This document shows, piece after piece, positions 1 through 9,024 of a stretch of DNA of 64,000 nucleotides. The stretch spans positions 16,005 through 80,004 of the forward strand of contig CAZFKP010000008.1 of the NCBI GenBank assembly GCA_964518725.1, given 5' to 3'. The number at the start of each line of letters is the position of its first letter. The first letter of the stretch is position 1. The stretch comes from JANRKF01 sp964518725 (GTDB lineage: Bacteria > Pseudomonadota > Alphaproteobacteria > Rickettsiales > SXRF01). The position numbers and the translations under genes are program-made. The notes beneath the pieces are model-generated. The model saw nothing but the letters and a program-made list of their open reading frames with translations, was not told the origin of the DNA and searched no databases.

Positions 1-9
1 TGGTACGAA

Positions 10-2784
10 GTGACACAGGCGCCAGCAAGCCTCGCGAATTCCCCCTACCTCACCCAGCTTTCAACGCGCTATCCTGCAATTTATGAACGTGCGGCCAGCG
101 AGCCGATCGACGCACTCGTTAAGGCCGAATGTTTTTCGCTCCCGGCCGAGTTCGCATCACAGGATGCGCTCATGCGCGAGCTGCGTATCGCCAAGAATAA
201 GCTCGCCCTGCTAGTCGCACTCGCCGACCTTGGCAATAGCTGGCCGCTGGAACAGGTCACCCAGACTCTCTCGGACTTTGCCGACTACACCCTATCGCAC
301 GCACTGGATTTCTTGTTACGGCAGGCCGCCGCGCGCGGTGAAATCACGCTGCCGGACAAGACACGGCCAAGCCACGGCTCCGGCATCATCATACTTGGCA
401 TGGGCAAGCTCGGCGGCTTCGAGCTGAATTACTCCAGCGATATCGACCTCATCATCTTCTTTGAACCCGGCACCCTAGCCTATGCCGGCCGCGGCAGCGA
501 ACAGAAATTCATGAACAAGATCGCGCAGGACATGGTCACTATCATGCAGGAGCGCACCACCGACGGCTACGTGTTCCGCACCGACCTGCGCCTGCGCCCT
601 GACCCGGCCTCCACCCCGCCGGCCATCACCGTCACCGCCGCCTACCAATATTATGAAAGTGTTGGCCAGAACTGGGAGCGCGCTGCCATGATCAAGGCGC
701 GGCCGGTCGCTGGAGACATCACAGCCGGCGACCGTTTCCTGCACGGGCTTACGCCCTATGTCTGGCGCCGCAACCTCGATTTTGCCGCCATCAACGACAT
801 CCACTCCATCAAGCGCCAGATGGATGCGCGGGTCGAACGCACCATTCGCATGCCCGGTCATAACATCAAACTCGGCATGGGCGGCATCCGCGAAATCGAG
901 TTTTATGTACAAATCCACCAGCTCATCTGGGGGGGCAGGAAACCATCGTTGCGGCTGCGCGGCACCTGCGAAACGCTGGCGCAACTCGTGGCGGAGGGAA
1001 TCGTCGATGAAGAGACCCGCGCCACGCTGGTGGCAAGCTACCGCTTCCACCGCATGGTCGAGCATCGGTTGCAAATGGTAAACGATGCCCAAACCCATAC
1101 GATGCCGGAAACCGAAGCCGAGCTTACCGGAGTCGCTGCACTTGCCGGATACAAAGAATTATCGTTGTTTGAAAATGATTTAATTAGATATCTTAAAGTT
1201 GTGCACAAGATATTTTCGGAGTCATTTAAAAGCGCGGATGATTTGGGCGATATTGGAAATCTGGTGTTCACCGGTGTCAGCCACGACCCCGAAACCATCA
1301 AGACCCTCACCCAGATGGGCTACCAGAAGCCCGAAAGCGTCTCTGAAATTATCATGGGCTGGCACCATGGCTCCAAGCGCTGCACCCGCACCAAACGCGC
1401 CCGCGAGCTGCTTACTGAGTTGATGCCGACCCTGCTCACCCGCCTCGCCGACACCGCCAACCCAGACACCGCCTTCCTGAAGTTCGATGAATTCCTCACC
1501 GACCTCCCCGCCGCCATCCAGCTATTCTCGTTATTCCAAGCCAACAAAGACCTACTGGAGCTGATCGCCGACATCATGGGCAGCGCCCCGGCGCTCGCCA
1601 ACACGTTGGCCAAATCGCCGGAATTGATCGAAGCGGTGCTATTCGCTGATTTCTATAAAGGCCTGCCGGACAAACAGGCTCTTACCGAACAGGCCGCCGA
1701 GCGCACCGCTTACGCCAGCGATACCGAAGAAATGCTGGAACAGCTGACCTACTTCCGCAACGAACGCCAGTTCCAGGCCGGTGTGCAATTTCTAAAAGGC
1801 ATGATTGATCCGAAGGAACTGGGACGTTTCCTCACCGATCTGGCCGAACTGGTCATGGAACGTGCATTAGCCGCCGTGCAAGGAGAGTTCGAGAAAACCT
1901 ATGGCCGGATTGCCACCGCCGAATTCGCCGTCATTGCACTCGGGAAATGCGGCAGCCACGAACTGACCTTCCACTCTGACCTCGATTTGGTATTCATCTA
2001 CCGCGTCGATGATTTCGAGACACTGTCAGACGGCGAAAAGCAGCATAATGCCAGCGTCTATTACAACCGGCTGGCACAGCGACTGGTCAATGTCCTGTCG
2101 GCACTGAACCGCGCGGGCATGCTCTATGAGGTGGACACGCGCCTGCGTCCATCCGGCAAGCAGGGGCTACTCGCCGTTAGCGACAAGGCGCTCGATCACT
2201 ATTTCCGCGAGCTGGCCTGGACATTTGAAACCATGGCCTTCACCAAAGCGCGCCCGATCGCCGGGGATGCACCGCTGTGCGATAGCCTGTCCAGCTTCAT
2301 CCGCACACTGATCGAAAAGCCGCGTGACACTGCAAAGCTCACCACCGATGTGCAGGAGATGCGGCAGCGGATGGCAGAAAGCTTCCACACCACCAACCCG
2401 TGGGACATTAAATACGCCCGTGGCGGCATGGTCGATGTTGATTTCATCGCGCAATATTTGCTGCTCCTGCACGCACCAGGCCACCATGGCGCACCGCTGG
2501 GCAGCAGCGAGCTCATCCTCCAATGGTACGTCACCGCCAACCTCCCCGGTGCAGACATGGTAGAGTCGGTGATCGCAGCCAACCAGTTCCTTTCCCAGCT
2601 GTTCAATATGCTGCGCCTGTGCATCAACACCCCACTCGACGAGCAGGCCGCCCAGCCGGGGTTGAAGAAAATACTGTGCAAAACCTCAAAAACAGTCGAT
2701 TTCACCGAATTGGGTGAGCGGCTACGGACGCTTGAAGAATCGGTATATCGTGCCTATATTGCCCTTATCGTCCCACCATCATAA
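10..2784 (+). CDS. glnE: Bifunctional glutamine synthetase adenylyltransferase / deadenylase (GlnE)
   Basis: Controls glutamine synthetase by adding AMP to, or removing it from, its tyrosine in response to PII, so it couples nitrogen status to ammonia assimilation in the cytoplasm. Two nucleotidyltransferase halves are visible: the N-terminal (deadenylylase) half with LGMGKLGGFELNYSSDIDL at residues 129-147, and the C-terminal (adenylylase) half with LGKCGSHELTFHSDLDL near residues 643-659. A GlnD/PII-uridylyltransferase-like helical region follows each half. The first usable start is GTG at 10, but the frame stays open to the window edge (W-Y-E before it), so the true start may lie upstream; 924 residues is slightly short for the family. 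The gene is followed after 11 bases by a peroxiredoxin gene with a good Shine-Dalgarno. Confidence 0.95.
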   Translation: MTQAPASLANSPYLTQLSTRYPAIYERAASEPIDALVKAECFSLPAEFASQDALMRELRIAKNKLALLVALADLGNSWPLEQVTQTLSDFADYTLSHALDFLLRQAAARGEITLPDKTRPSHGSGIIILGMGKLGGFELNYSSDIDLIIFFEPGTLAYAGRGSEQKFMNKIAQDMVTIMQERTTDGYVFRTDLRLRPDPASTPPAITVTAAYQYYESVGQNWERAAMIKARPVAGDITAGDRFLHGLTPYVWRRNLDFAAINDIHSIKRQMDARVERTIRMPGHNIKLGMGGIREIEFYVQIHQLIWGGRKPSLRLRGTCETLAQLVAEGIVDEETRATLVASYRFHRMVEHRLQMVNDAQTHTMPETEAELTGVAALAGYKELSLFENDLIRYLKVVHKIFSESFKSADDLGDIGNLVFTGVSHDPETIKTLTQMGYQKPESVSEIIMGWHHGSKRCTRTKRARELLTELMPTLLTRLADTANPDTAFLKFDEFLTDLPAAIQLFSLFQANKDLLELIADIMGSAPALANTLAKSPELIEAVLFADFYKGLPDKQALTEQAAERTAYASDTEEMLEQLTYFRNERQFQAGVQFLKGMIDPKELGRFLTDLAELVMERALAAVQGEFEKTYGRIATAEFAVIALGKCGSHELTFHSDLDLVFIYRVDDFETLSDGEKQHNASVYYNRLAQRLVNVLSALNRAGMLYEVDTRLRPSGKQGLLAVSDKALDHYFRELAWTFETMAFTKARPIAGDAPLCDSLSSFIRTLIEKPRDTAKLTTDVQEMRQRMAESFHTTNPWDIKYARGGMVDVDFIAQYLLLLHAPGHHGAPLGSSELILQWYVTANLPGADMVESVIAANQFLSQLFNMLRLCINTPLDEQAAQPGLKKILCKTSKTVDFTELGERLRTLEESVYRAYIALIVPPS

Positions 2785-2795
2785 AGGAGCCTCCC

Positions 2796-3290
2796 ATGCC
2801 GACATCCGCCGCTAAAAACCCTACCATCGCCCTGCAACCCGGCGATACGGCTCCCGCGTTCGACATGGCGGCCAATATCGGCGGGCGGGCGAGCCTCGCA
2901 GGATTCGCCGGGAAAAACATCGTCCTGTATTTCTACCCGAAGGACGACACCCCCGGCTGCACCATCGAAGCAAAGGACTTCCGTGATTTCATCCAGGACT
3001 TCGACAAGGCGAACACCATCATCGTCGGCGTGTCGAAAGACTCGGTAAAGAGCCATGACAAATTCAAGGAAAAATACTGCCTGCCCTTCCCGCTCGGCTC
3101 CGATGAGGATGGCAGCGTCTGCGAAGCCTACGGCGTGTGGGTGGAAAAAAGCATGTATGGTAAAAAATACATGGGCGTCCAGCGCGCCACCTTCCTGATC
3201 GATGGCAAGGGTATTATCCGCAATGTCTGGCCGAAAGTATCGGTTGAAGGCCACGCGAAAGAAGTGCTCGAAGCCGCGAAAGCGCTTTAG
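2796..3290 (+). CDS. bcp: Thioredoxin-dependent peroxiredoxin, BCP/PrxQ type
   Basis: Reduces hydrogen peroxide and organic hydroperoxides in the cytoplasm using thioredoxin. The 164-residue product has the peroxidatic motif PKDDTPGCTIEAKDF with Cys55. The resolving cysteine that many family members carry five residues later is replaced by Lys (EAKDF rather than EACxF), so this would be a 1-Cys-type or use another cysteine; two further cysteines lie around residues 93 and 108. The Shine-Dalgarno AAAGGAG sits just before the ATG. Its stop overlaps by four bases the end of the convergent membrane-protein gene. It probably shares the glnE transcript. Confidence 0.93.
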   Translation: MPTSAAKNPTIALQPGDTAPAFDMAANIGGRASLAGFAGKNIVLYFYPKDDTPGCTIEAKDFRDFIQDFDKANTIIVGVSKDSVKSHDKFKEKYCLPFPLGSDEDGSVCEAYGVWVEKSMYGKKYMGVQRATFLIDGKGIIRNVWPKVSVEGHAKEVLEAAKAL

Positions 3291-4249
3291 CGCGTTAGCT
3301 GCGCGTCGGCCTCACGAATCGACTGGTTCACCAGCGCCTCATAATTCGGCGCCCGTTTTTCGCGCTCGGAGAATGTTTTGCTCTCAGCCTGCTCCGGTTC
3401 GGATACCCGGGTCACGACCACCGGCGAGAGCACCGGCTTCGGTTCCGGCAGGTTTACCCGTTTTGGCCATGGCGATCCCAAGCCTCGGCCACTCAGCAGA
3501 TCACCTGCAAAATTGCACGCCTGGCGGGTGATGAGCGCGTGACTCACACCGAAATTCATGCCGAACAAGGCGCCAAGCCCGACGGAATAGGCCGTCACGG
3601 CAGCGGCATTGCCAGCAGCGGAACCGAGCAGTAATTGCGCCGCAGGCATGGCCAGTTGCGCGATCATCGGGCTGGCCGCAACGCCACCCGCCGCCACAAG
3701 GCCGCCGGTTGCAAGCAGCGCCGTGGCGAATATCAGCCCGCCAACCGCGCCAATCGCGGCAAAAAGCAGCCCGGTCTTCACGTTGAAATAATCAGCAAAG
3801 CGAATTGATTTGGGGTTATCTTCTTCAAGCTGTGACACACGCTCCTGTAGCAGCGTCACATCCGCATCCGGGTTATCCCGTATCTTTTGTTCGATCTCAC
3901 GGGCGATCTGGCGACGCTCAAATTCCTTGATGGCGCCTGCCGCACTACCCGCTGCCGGTCCCGCCATCATGCCAATACCCATGCCGCCGGTAATGCCGAG
4001 CGAGGCGAAAATAGCCACCGACTTCGCCACCACCGCCGCACTAAACGGCGCGCTCGCCACCAGCGCAGGCAATACCGGGGCAAGCAACCCGATCACAGCC
4101 CCGACCGTCATCCCGACCGCACCAATACCCCAAATGGCCGAGGCACGGCGCTTCCACGCACTGTCCCATGTCGCGTCCTGATAGCTCGGCACCTCGATTT
4201 TTGCCTGCTCTTCGGCGATACGTTGTTGAAGCTCTTCTTCGGAAACCAT
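3287..4249 (-). CDS. Glycine/alanine-rich membrane protein of unknown function
   Basis: Not recognised as a named family. The product is about 320 residues. It has a charged N-terminus, two long Gly/Ala-rich hydrophobic stretches (about residues 40-105), a charged helical segment rich in Glu/Arg/Gln that may form a coiled coil (about 110-145), two more hydrophobic stretches (about 155-230) and a hydrophilic, proline-containing tail. Glycine-zipper-like repeats suggest helices packed in a membrane. The ATG at 4249 follows GGGAG at good spacing; a GTG six bases upstream is less likely. It is convergent with bcp. No function is proposed. Confidence 0.6.
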   Translation of the reverse strand: MVSEEELQQRIAEEQAKIEVPSYQDATWDSAWKRRASAIWGIGAVGMTVGAVIGLLAPVLPALVASAPFSAAVVAKSVAIFASLGITGGMGIGMMAGPAAGSAAGAIKEFERRQIAREIEQKIRDNPDADVTLLQERVSQLEEDNPKSIRFADYFNVKTGLLFAAIGAVGGLIFATALLATGGLVAAGGVAASPMIAQLAMPAAQLLLGSAAGNAAAVTAYSVGLGALFGMNFGVSHALITRQACNFAGDLLSGRGLGSPWPKRVNLPEPKPVLSPVVVTRVSEPEQAESKTFSEREKRAPNYEALVNQSIREADAQLTR

Positions 4250-4319
4250 ATGCACTCCCAGATGCTGTCATCCTAGCATTTCGAGGGCGCGTTGCATATG
4301 AAGTTTCTATGACAATGGC

Positions 4320-4664
4320 TTACGCCTGGTTCGCAGCACTGTTACTATCAGTCTCAATAGCCGCAAGCCACTGATTTTCCAGCATATGATTAACGCCATA
4401 CTCGCGCTCCATCCGCGCCTGCACCTCGGCAGGCGGCGACTCACCGCTGCCCGATTCCAGCACAGTGCCGTAATCACCGATGTCGAACCCGCCGCGCTCA
4501 CAGGCAAATTTAAACGCGCTTGCCATGCTGGGTTTCATGCATAAATACGCCCAGATCGGCTTGTTTTCAGCGCTGCTGCCACGACACAGGATAATCATGG
4601 TGCAGAGCAGGTCGGCAACTGCATGCGAGGAAATTGGCAGGGGACCGGCGGTATGCTTATTCAT
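4320..4664 (-). CDS. Hypothetical protein, 114 residues
   Basis: Not recognised. A mostly hydrophilic protein with four cysteines in the N-terminal half and an acidic middle. Its ATG overlaps the stop of the preceding 80-residue gene as ATGA (4661-4664), which argues that both are real and translated together. No signal peptide or clear membrane segment is seen. The pair stands between the pilin-like gene and the glycine-rich membrane protein, all on the same strand. Confidence 0.55.
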   Translation of the reverse strand: MNKHTAGPLPISSHAVADLLCTMIILCRGSSAENKPIWAYLCMKPSMASAFKFACERGGFDIGDYGTVLESGSGESPPAEVQARMEREYGVNHMLENQWLAAIETDSNSAANQA

Positions 4665-4903
4665 GAGCGCCCCAAATCTGTGTTATTTATCCTGGTAGCG
4701 ACTAATTGCTGGGGAACATCGCCTTCATGAGAGGCGGACGGAAGCCCCGCCGCACGTTCTGGCATCGTCGCCAGCGCACGCTCCGGATCAGCGTGCCGGA
4801 GTGCCGTGCTGGCAGATTGCGCTGCCGCGGTAATCACCGGCGCAACCCCTGAAAACTGGCCGTTCATTGCAACAACCATCGGCACGATTGTGGTAAAAAA
4901 CAT
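4661..4903 (-). CDS. Hypothetical small protein, 80 residues
   Basis: Not recognised. The first about 30 residues are hydrophobic (MFFTTIVPMVVAMNGQ...) and could be a signal or membrane anchor; the rest is Ala-rich and polar. Translation initiation is well supported by a purine-rich AAAGGGGGAACT directly upstream of the ATG. The same GGGGGA-type ribosome site precedes two other unrecognised small genes in this window (ATGs at 48886 and 56793). It ends in an ATGA overlap with the next gene. Confidence 0.5.
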   Translation of the reverse strand: MFFTTIVPMVVAMNGQFSGVAPVITAAAQSASTALRHADPERALATMPERAAGLPSASHEGDVPQQLVATRINNTDLGRS

Positions 4904-4994
4904 AGTTCCCCCTTTTGCCTCGATTATAGCAAGGAAGTAATTAATATTTGTATAATTTTATTAACCAATTGGAATATCAGGCGGCTGAGACAGC

Positions 4995-5807
4995 CTAGGG
5001 ATGCAATTCGGAATAGGTATAGAAAAACTGCTTGGTATAATACCGCCCGATATCGTCGAAATTGGTTTTAGAGTCGGTGGCGGAAGTTGGTAATGTACGC
5101 TGTATCCGGATCAGGCGGTTCGTATCCGCCGCCGCCGCCGCCGCATCATCGCACATGCAGTTTTCCTGTTCGGCCGCGTTGGTGATGCCAGCACTTAACC
5201 GGTTGCCCGCCACGTTGAACGCGCCGTGACCGTTCGCCCCATGACTGAGCACCACGGCAAATACATCCTCGCTGAGCGTAGCGCCACTTTCATCCTGCAC
5301 ATTGAGCAGGTTGCTATCGGTGACGCCCGCCGTGCCGTTAATGCCGGTGAAATTCGTGCTGTTGTTAGCTTCTTTATCAACATAATAGGTGAACTGGTTG
5401 CCCCACGGGTCGAACGCGATTCCATCGGGAAGCCCCAGCGTGCGTACAGGCACACTACCGCCGAACACGCTGATCCCACCGTCGGAGCTGTTGATATTCG
5501 AGCTGATCGTCGCGCCAACACTGCAATCTCCCGCCGCGCCATCCGCTTGCAACCCGAAATTCGCGTCTGTCCGCGCCAACGAGGAATCGCCCGGACACGG
5601 CAATTTGTTATTCAGTAAACGGTAGTTATACAACGCCTCACCGATGCGGGCGAGCTTATCATCCAGCTCATCACGCTGCGCCACCCGGATACGCTGGTTC
5701 TCAATGGTCACAATCCCGGCGATCAGCAGCGAAATAATCAGCACGCTGATGGACAATTCAACCAACGTAAAGCCCTGCTGTGAGCCAATTTTTCTGCGAG
5801 AACCCAT
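4995..5807 (-). CDS. Type IV pilin-like / pseudopilin protein
   Basis: A secreted protein with a class III (prepilin peptidase) signal. A short basic leader MGSRRKIGSQQ precedes GFTLVELS at residues 12-19; cleavage would fall after Gly12, with Glu at +5 of the mature protein. A 20-residue hydrophobic helix follows, then a globular domain of about 230 residues with cysteine pairs and Thr/Asn/Gly-rich loops. This is the layout of major or minor pilins and of type II secretion pseudopilins. No assembly ATPase, prepilin peptidase or secretin is nearby, so the machine it belongs to cannot be stated. A 136-base gap separates it from the divergent bfd gene. Confidence 0.75.
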   Translation of the reverse strand: MGSRRKIGSQQGFTLVELSISVLIISLLIAGIVTIENQRIRVAQRDELDDKLARIGEALYNYRLLNNKLPCPGDSSLARTDANFGLQADGAAGDCSVGATISSNINSSDGGISVFGGSVPVRTLGLPDGIAFDPWGNQFTYYVDKEANNSTNFTGINGTAGVTDSNLLNVQDESGATLSEDVFAVVLSHGANGHGAFNVAGNRLSAGITNAAEQENCMCDDAAAAAADTNRLIRIQRTLPTSATDSKTNFDDIGRYYTKQFFYTYSELHP

Positions 5808-5915
5808 AGAGTGCCAGTATAAAGGCTGGCCGACAATATTTCCATCAGATAATCAGCAGGCGATACCCCAACCGATTGATTATTTTGTAATGACGTTGCA
5901 GATTTTTCTTGCGGT

Positions 5916-5930
5916 TGAGAATCATTCTCA
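5916..5930. promoter_or_regulatory. Fur-type iron box upstream of bfd-bfr
   Basis: TGAGAATCATTCTCA is a perfect 7-1-7 inverted repeat, matching the classic Fur box core (TGAtAATnATTaTCA). It ends 14 bases before the bfd ATG. A TTGCGG / TATTAT pair at 5910-5915 and 5932-5937 (16-base spacing) could be the promoter, which would put the box between -35 and -10, where a bound repressor blocks initiation. The box is seen directly; the promoter assignment and repression by Fur or a relative are inferred. Confidence 0.75.
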
Positions 5931-5944
5931 CTATTATGTAGGAC

Positions 5945-6124
5945 ATGATTATCTGTATCTGCAACGCAATTCGCGACAAACATTTAGAAGGCGTCATCGC
6001 CGAAGGCGCTGCCAGCGTCTGTGATGCATTTGCTCGGATGGGTTGCCGCCCAGTGTGCGGCAAATGCGTGCCGGAAATGCGCGATGCCATGCAGTCGCGC
6101 AACGCACTGTGCGCGTCCAAATAA
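5945..6124 (+). CDS. bfd: Bacterioferritin-associated ferredoxin (Bfd-like, 2Fe-2S)
   Basis: A 59-residue protein that begins MIICICNAI. Four cysteines are placed as in the Fer2_BFD fold: Cys4 and Cys6 near the N-terminus, and Cys38 and Cys41 in the later RPVCGKCVPEM segment; Cys26, Cys34 and Cys56 are extra. Bfd docks on bacterioferritin and passes electrons to reduce and release stored ferric iron. Bacterioferritin is the next gene, 78 bases downstream, and a perfect Fur-type box lies immediately upstream, so induction under iron limitation is likely. No strong Shine-Dalgarno precedes the ATG. Confidence 0.88.
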   Translation: MIICICNAIRDKHLEGVIAEGAASVCDAFARMGCRPVCGKCVPEMRDAMQSRNALCASK

Positions 6125-6202
6125 GAACCGTTTGCACTTGACTTCCCTTAAGCTTTCTTTCATCAAATGCGGCTACGACATAGCGCAACGAAAGGAAGCG
6201 AC

Positions 6203-6667
6203 ATGGCCACCGACAAGGAAATCCTCAAGCACCTGAATATCATCCTGAGAAATGAATTGACCGCGATCAATCAGTATTTTCTCCATGCGCGGATGCTGAA
6301 ACATATGGGACTGATGAAACTCGCCGACCACGAATACAAGGAATCGATCGACGAGATGAAACATGCCGACATGCTGGTGGAGCGGATTTTATTCCTCAAA
6401 GGCCTGCCCAACCTGCAAGACCTCGGCAAGCTGTTCATCGGCGAAACGGTGGAAGAAATCCTGAAATGCGATCTGAAACTTGAAAACAAAGCCAACCTCG
6501 ACCTGAAGGCGGCGATCACCTACTGCGAATCAAAACAAGATTACGCCAGTGCCGATATCCTGCACCGCATTCTGGAAAGTGAAGAAGAGCACGTGCTATT
6601 CATACAGACCCAGCTTAGCCTCATCGCCGCGATGGGTGCCGCCGCCTACATGCAAACCCAGATATAG
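6203..6667 (+). CDS. bfr: Bacterioferritin
   Basis: Iron-storage 24-mer subunit of 154 residues, with haem at the dimer interface. All ferroxidase ligands are present at canonical positions: Glu18, Glu51, His54, Glu94, Glu127 and His130. The haem-ligand Met52 is also present. The start was chosen at 6203 because AAAGGAAG precedes it and it matches the usual Bfr N-terminus; an upstream ATG at 6167 would add 12 unrelated residues. It is preceded by bfd and followed by a periplasmic cyclophilin. Function is near certain from ligand conservation. Confidence 0.96.
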   Translation: MATDKEILKHLNIILRNELTAINQYFLHARMLKHMGLMKLADHEYKESIDEMKHADMLVERILFLKGLPNLQDLGKLFIGETVEEILKCDLKLENKANLDLKAAITYCESKQDYASADILHRILESEEEHVLFIQTQLSLIAAMGAAAYMQTQI

Positions 6668-6683
6668 CCAACAGAGGATGACT

Positions 6684-7253
6684 ATGAACCGTTCACTCGC
6701 CATTGCCGTTGCATTATTTTTCACTTTCACGTTAGGAGCGCTCCCCATGGCCAAAAAAGCCAAAGCACAAGAAAATCAGCTGGAAAACACGCTTTACCTC
6801 GATCTGAAAGATGGCCGCGTCGTCATCGAAATGCGCCCTGATCTCGCGCCAAAACATGTGAAACGCATCAAGGAACTGGTGCGTCAGGGGTTTTATGACG
6901 GCGTCGTATTCCACCGCGTGATTGAAGGCTTCATGGCGCAAACCGGCGATCCGACCGGCACCGGCTCGGGTGGATCGGGTCAGAAAATCAAGGCCGAGTT
7001 CAGCAAAGAACCGCACATGCGCGGCGCGGTGTCCATGGCGCGTGCAGCCGATATCAACAGCGCCGACAGCCAGTTCTTCATTGTGCTATCCGCTTCCACC
7101 TACCTTGACGGCCAATATACCTACTGGGGCAAGGTGACGAAGGGCATGGAGTTTGTCGACCACATCAAAAAAGGCGATAAGTCGGATAACGGTTCGGTCG
7201 AGAATCCCGATAAAATCATCAAAATGCAGGTGGCGGCTGACGTCAAAGAATAG
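6684..7253 (+). CDS. Periplasmic cyclophilin-type peptidyl-prolyl cis-trans isomerase
   Basis: Speeds proline isomerisation during folding of exported proteins. A signal peptide covers about residues 1-29 (MNRSLAIAVALFFTFTLGAL, then ...KAQ). The cyclophilin core follows, with FHRVIEGFMAQTGDPTGTG, then SMARAADINSADSQFFI and YWGKV. The catalytic Arg of FHRV and the QFFI motif are intact. The ATG at 6684 lies six bases after AGAGG; an ATG at 6678 abuts the ribosome site and is less likely. Its stop TAG overlaps the GTG start of queA, so the two are probably translationally coupled. Confidence 0.92.
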   Translation: MNRSLAIAVALFFTFTLGALPMAKKAKAQENQLENTLYLDLKDGRVVIEMRPDLAPKHVKRIKELVRQGFYDGVVFHRVIEGFMAQTGDPTGTGSGGSGQKIKAEFSKEPHMRGAVSMARAADINSADSQFFIVLSASTYLDGQYTYWGKVTKGMEFVDHIKKGDKSDNGSVENPDKIIKMQVAADVKE

Positions 7254-8284
7254 TGCTCACCTCGCTATTTGATTTTCATCTTCCCGAATCGCTGATCGCC
7301 AGCTCCCCCGCCGAACCGCGTGACGCGTCACGCATGCTAGTGGTCGCGCCGGATGGCCTGAAGGATAGCCTGACCGCCGATTTTGCGGCTCACCTGAAGC
7401 CGGGTGATATCGTGATATTCAACGATACCCGCGTCATCCCCGCCCGGCTGATCGGCACACGTGGCGAGGCCGCTATCGAGATATTACTGCACAAGCAGCA
7501 ATCGCCCGGCATCTGGCAATGCTTCGCCAAACCCGCCAAGAAATTGAAGCCGGGTGACACGGTTCGTTTTGCTGAGAATTTTTCCGCAACCGTCAGCGAG
7601 AAAAACGCCGACGGGCAGGTTATTCTGGCGTTTGATCCGCATGGATTTCGTGAAAAACTGCTGACTCACGGCCAGATGCCGCTGCCGCCCTACATTGAAA
7701 AAAAACGCAAGGCCAATGCCTCTGATGCTACCTGTTACCAGACTGTCTACGCCCGGCATGATGGCTCGGTGGCAGCTCCCACCGCCGGGCTGCACTTCAC
7801 CCCCTCCCTGCTCGCCGCCATTGATGCGGCAGGCGCACAGCGCGCACATATTACTCTGCATGTCGGCGGCGGAACCTTCCTGCCGGTCAAAACCGAGGAT
7901 ACGAGCGAACATGTGATGCATAGCGAATGGGCGCACGTTTCCGCCGAAACCGCCCATGCCATCAACACTACAAAGGCGCAGGGAGGACGTGTCGTTGCCG
8001 TGGGAACAACATCCCTACGCACGCTCGAATCCGCCACCGATGATAAGGGAGCGGTGCAGCCATTCGAGGGGGAAACCAATATTTTTATTACCCCCGGCTA
8101 CCAGTTTAAATGCGTGGACATGCTGCTCACCAACTTCCATCTGCCGCGCTCCACGCTGTTCATGTTAGTTTCGGCCTTCAGCGGATTAGAAACCATGCAG
8201 GCCGCCTACCAACACGCCATCGCACAGCACTACCGCTTCTATTCCTACGGTGATGCCTGCCTGCTCAGCCGTAGCGACCGGTGA
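7253..8284 (+). CDS. queA: S-adenosylmethionine:tRNA ribosyltransferase-isomerase
   Basis: Adds the epoxycyclopentane ring to preQ1 in tRNA wobble position 34 during queuosine synthesis, using the ribosyl group of SAM. The 343-residue length and characteristic stretches are typical: FDFHLPESLIASSPAEPRDA at the start, NDTRVIPARL, APTAGLHFTP and VGTTSLRTLES. It starts with GTG overlapping the cyclophilin stop by one base, and its 3' end overlaps the convergent pstB by 20 bases. Other queuosine genes are not in the window. Confidence 0.95.
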   Translation: MLTSLFDFHLPESLIASSPAEPRDASRMLVVAPDGLKDSLTADFAAHLKPGDIVIFNDTRVIPARLIGTRGEAAIEILLHKQQSPGIWQCFAKPAKKLKPGDTVRFAENFSATVSEKNADGQVILAFDPHGFREKLLTHGQMPLPPYIEKKRKANASDATCYQTVYARHDGSVAAPTAGLHFTPSLLAAIDAAGAQRAHITLHVGGGTFLPVKTEDTSEHVMHSEWAHVSAETAHAINTTKAQGGRVVAVGTTSLRTLESATDDKGAVQPFEGETNIFITPGYQFKCVDMLLTNFHLPRSTLFMLVSAFSGLETMQAAYQHAIAQHYRFYSYGDACLLSRSDR

Positions 8285-9023
8285 TATAATCTTGTGTCTG
8301 CTTTTCTTTAGGAGCGGTGAATATCTGGCTGGTTGCACCGCTTTCCACCACTTTGCCCAGATGGAAAAAACACGTCTGCTGTGACACGCGAGCCGCCTGC
8401 TGCATCGAGTGGGTAACGATAACGATGGTGAATTGCTGTTTCAGCTCGTCGATCAGCTCCTCGATTTTGGCAGTGGCGATCGGGTCAAGCGCCGAGCACG
8501 GCTCATCCATCAGGATAATGTCCGGATTCACCGCAATGGTGCGGGCAATGCACAGGCGCTGCTGCTGGCCGCCGGATAAACCGGTCGCCGGCTCGTGCAT
8601 CCGCTCTTTCACCTCATCGAACAACCCGGCTTTTTTGAGTGACGTTTCCACCACGCCATCAAGCTCCGATTTGCTGGAGGTGAGGTTATGAATGCGAACG
8701 CCATAGGCCACATTGTCGTAAATGGATTTTGGAAATGGGTTGGGCTTCTGGAACACCATGCCGATCCAGCGGCGAAGCAGCACAACATCTTCTTCCGGTG
8801 CATTCACGTCTTTACCATCGACCATAATGCGCCCTTCTACCCGGCAGCCATCAATAATGTCATTCATACGGTTGATGCAGCGAAGCAAGGTGGATTTGCC
8901 ACAGCCGGACGGGCCGATCAACGCCGTCACCTGCCGCTCGGGCATGGCGATGTTGACGTCGAACAGCGCCTGCTTGGCGCCATAAAACACGTTGATGTTT
9001 TCTACAGAAATTTTATTGGTCAT
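8265..9023 (-). CDS. pstB: Phosphate ABC transporter ATP-binding protein
   Basis: ATPase of the high-affinity phosphate importer, acting at the inner face of the cytoplasmic membrane with PstA and PstC. Walker A GPSGCGKST, the LSGGQQQRLCIARTIA signature and Walker B ILMDEPCSALDP are all present in 252 residues. It is last in a pstC-pstA-pstB run on the minus strand, one base after pstA. The PstS binding protein and PhoU regulator that usually complete the operon are not adjacent. Confidence 0.97.
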   Translation of the reverse strand: MTNKISVENINVFYGAKQALFDVNIAMPERQVTALIGPSGCGKSTLLRCINRMNDIIDGCRVEGRIMVDGKDVNAPEEDVVLLRRWIGMVFQKPNPFPKSIYDNVAYGVRIHNLTSSKSELDGVVETSLKKAGLFDEVKERMHEPATGLSGGQQQRLCIARTIAVNPDIILMDEPCSALDPIATAKIEELIDELKQQFTIVIVTHSMQQAARVSQQTCFFHLGKVVESGATSQIFTAPKEKQTQDYITGRYG

Positions 9024-9024
9024 G

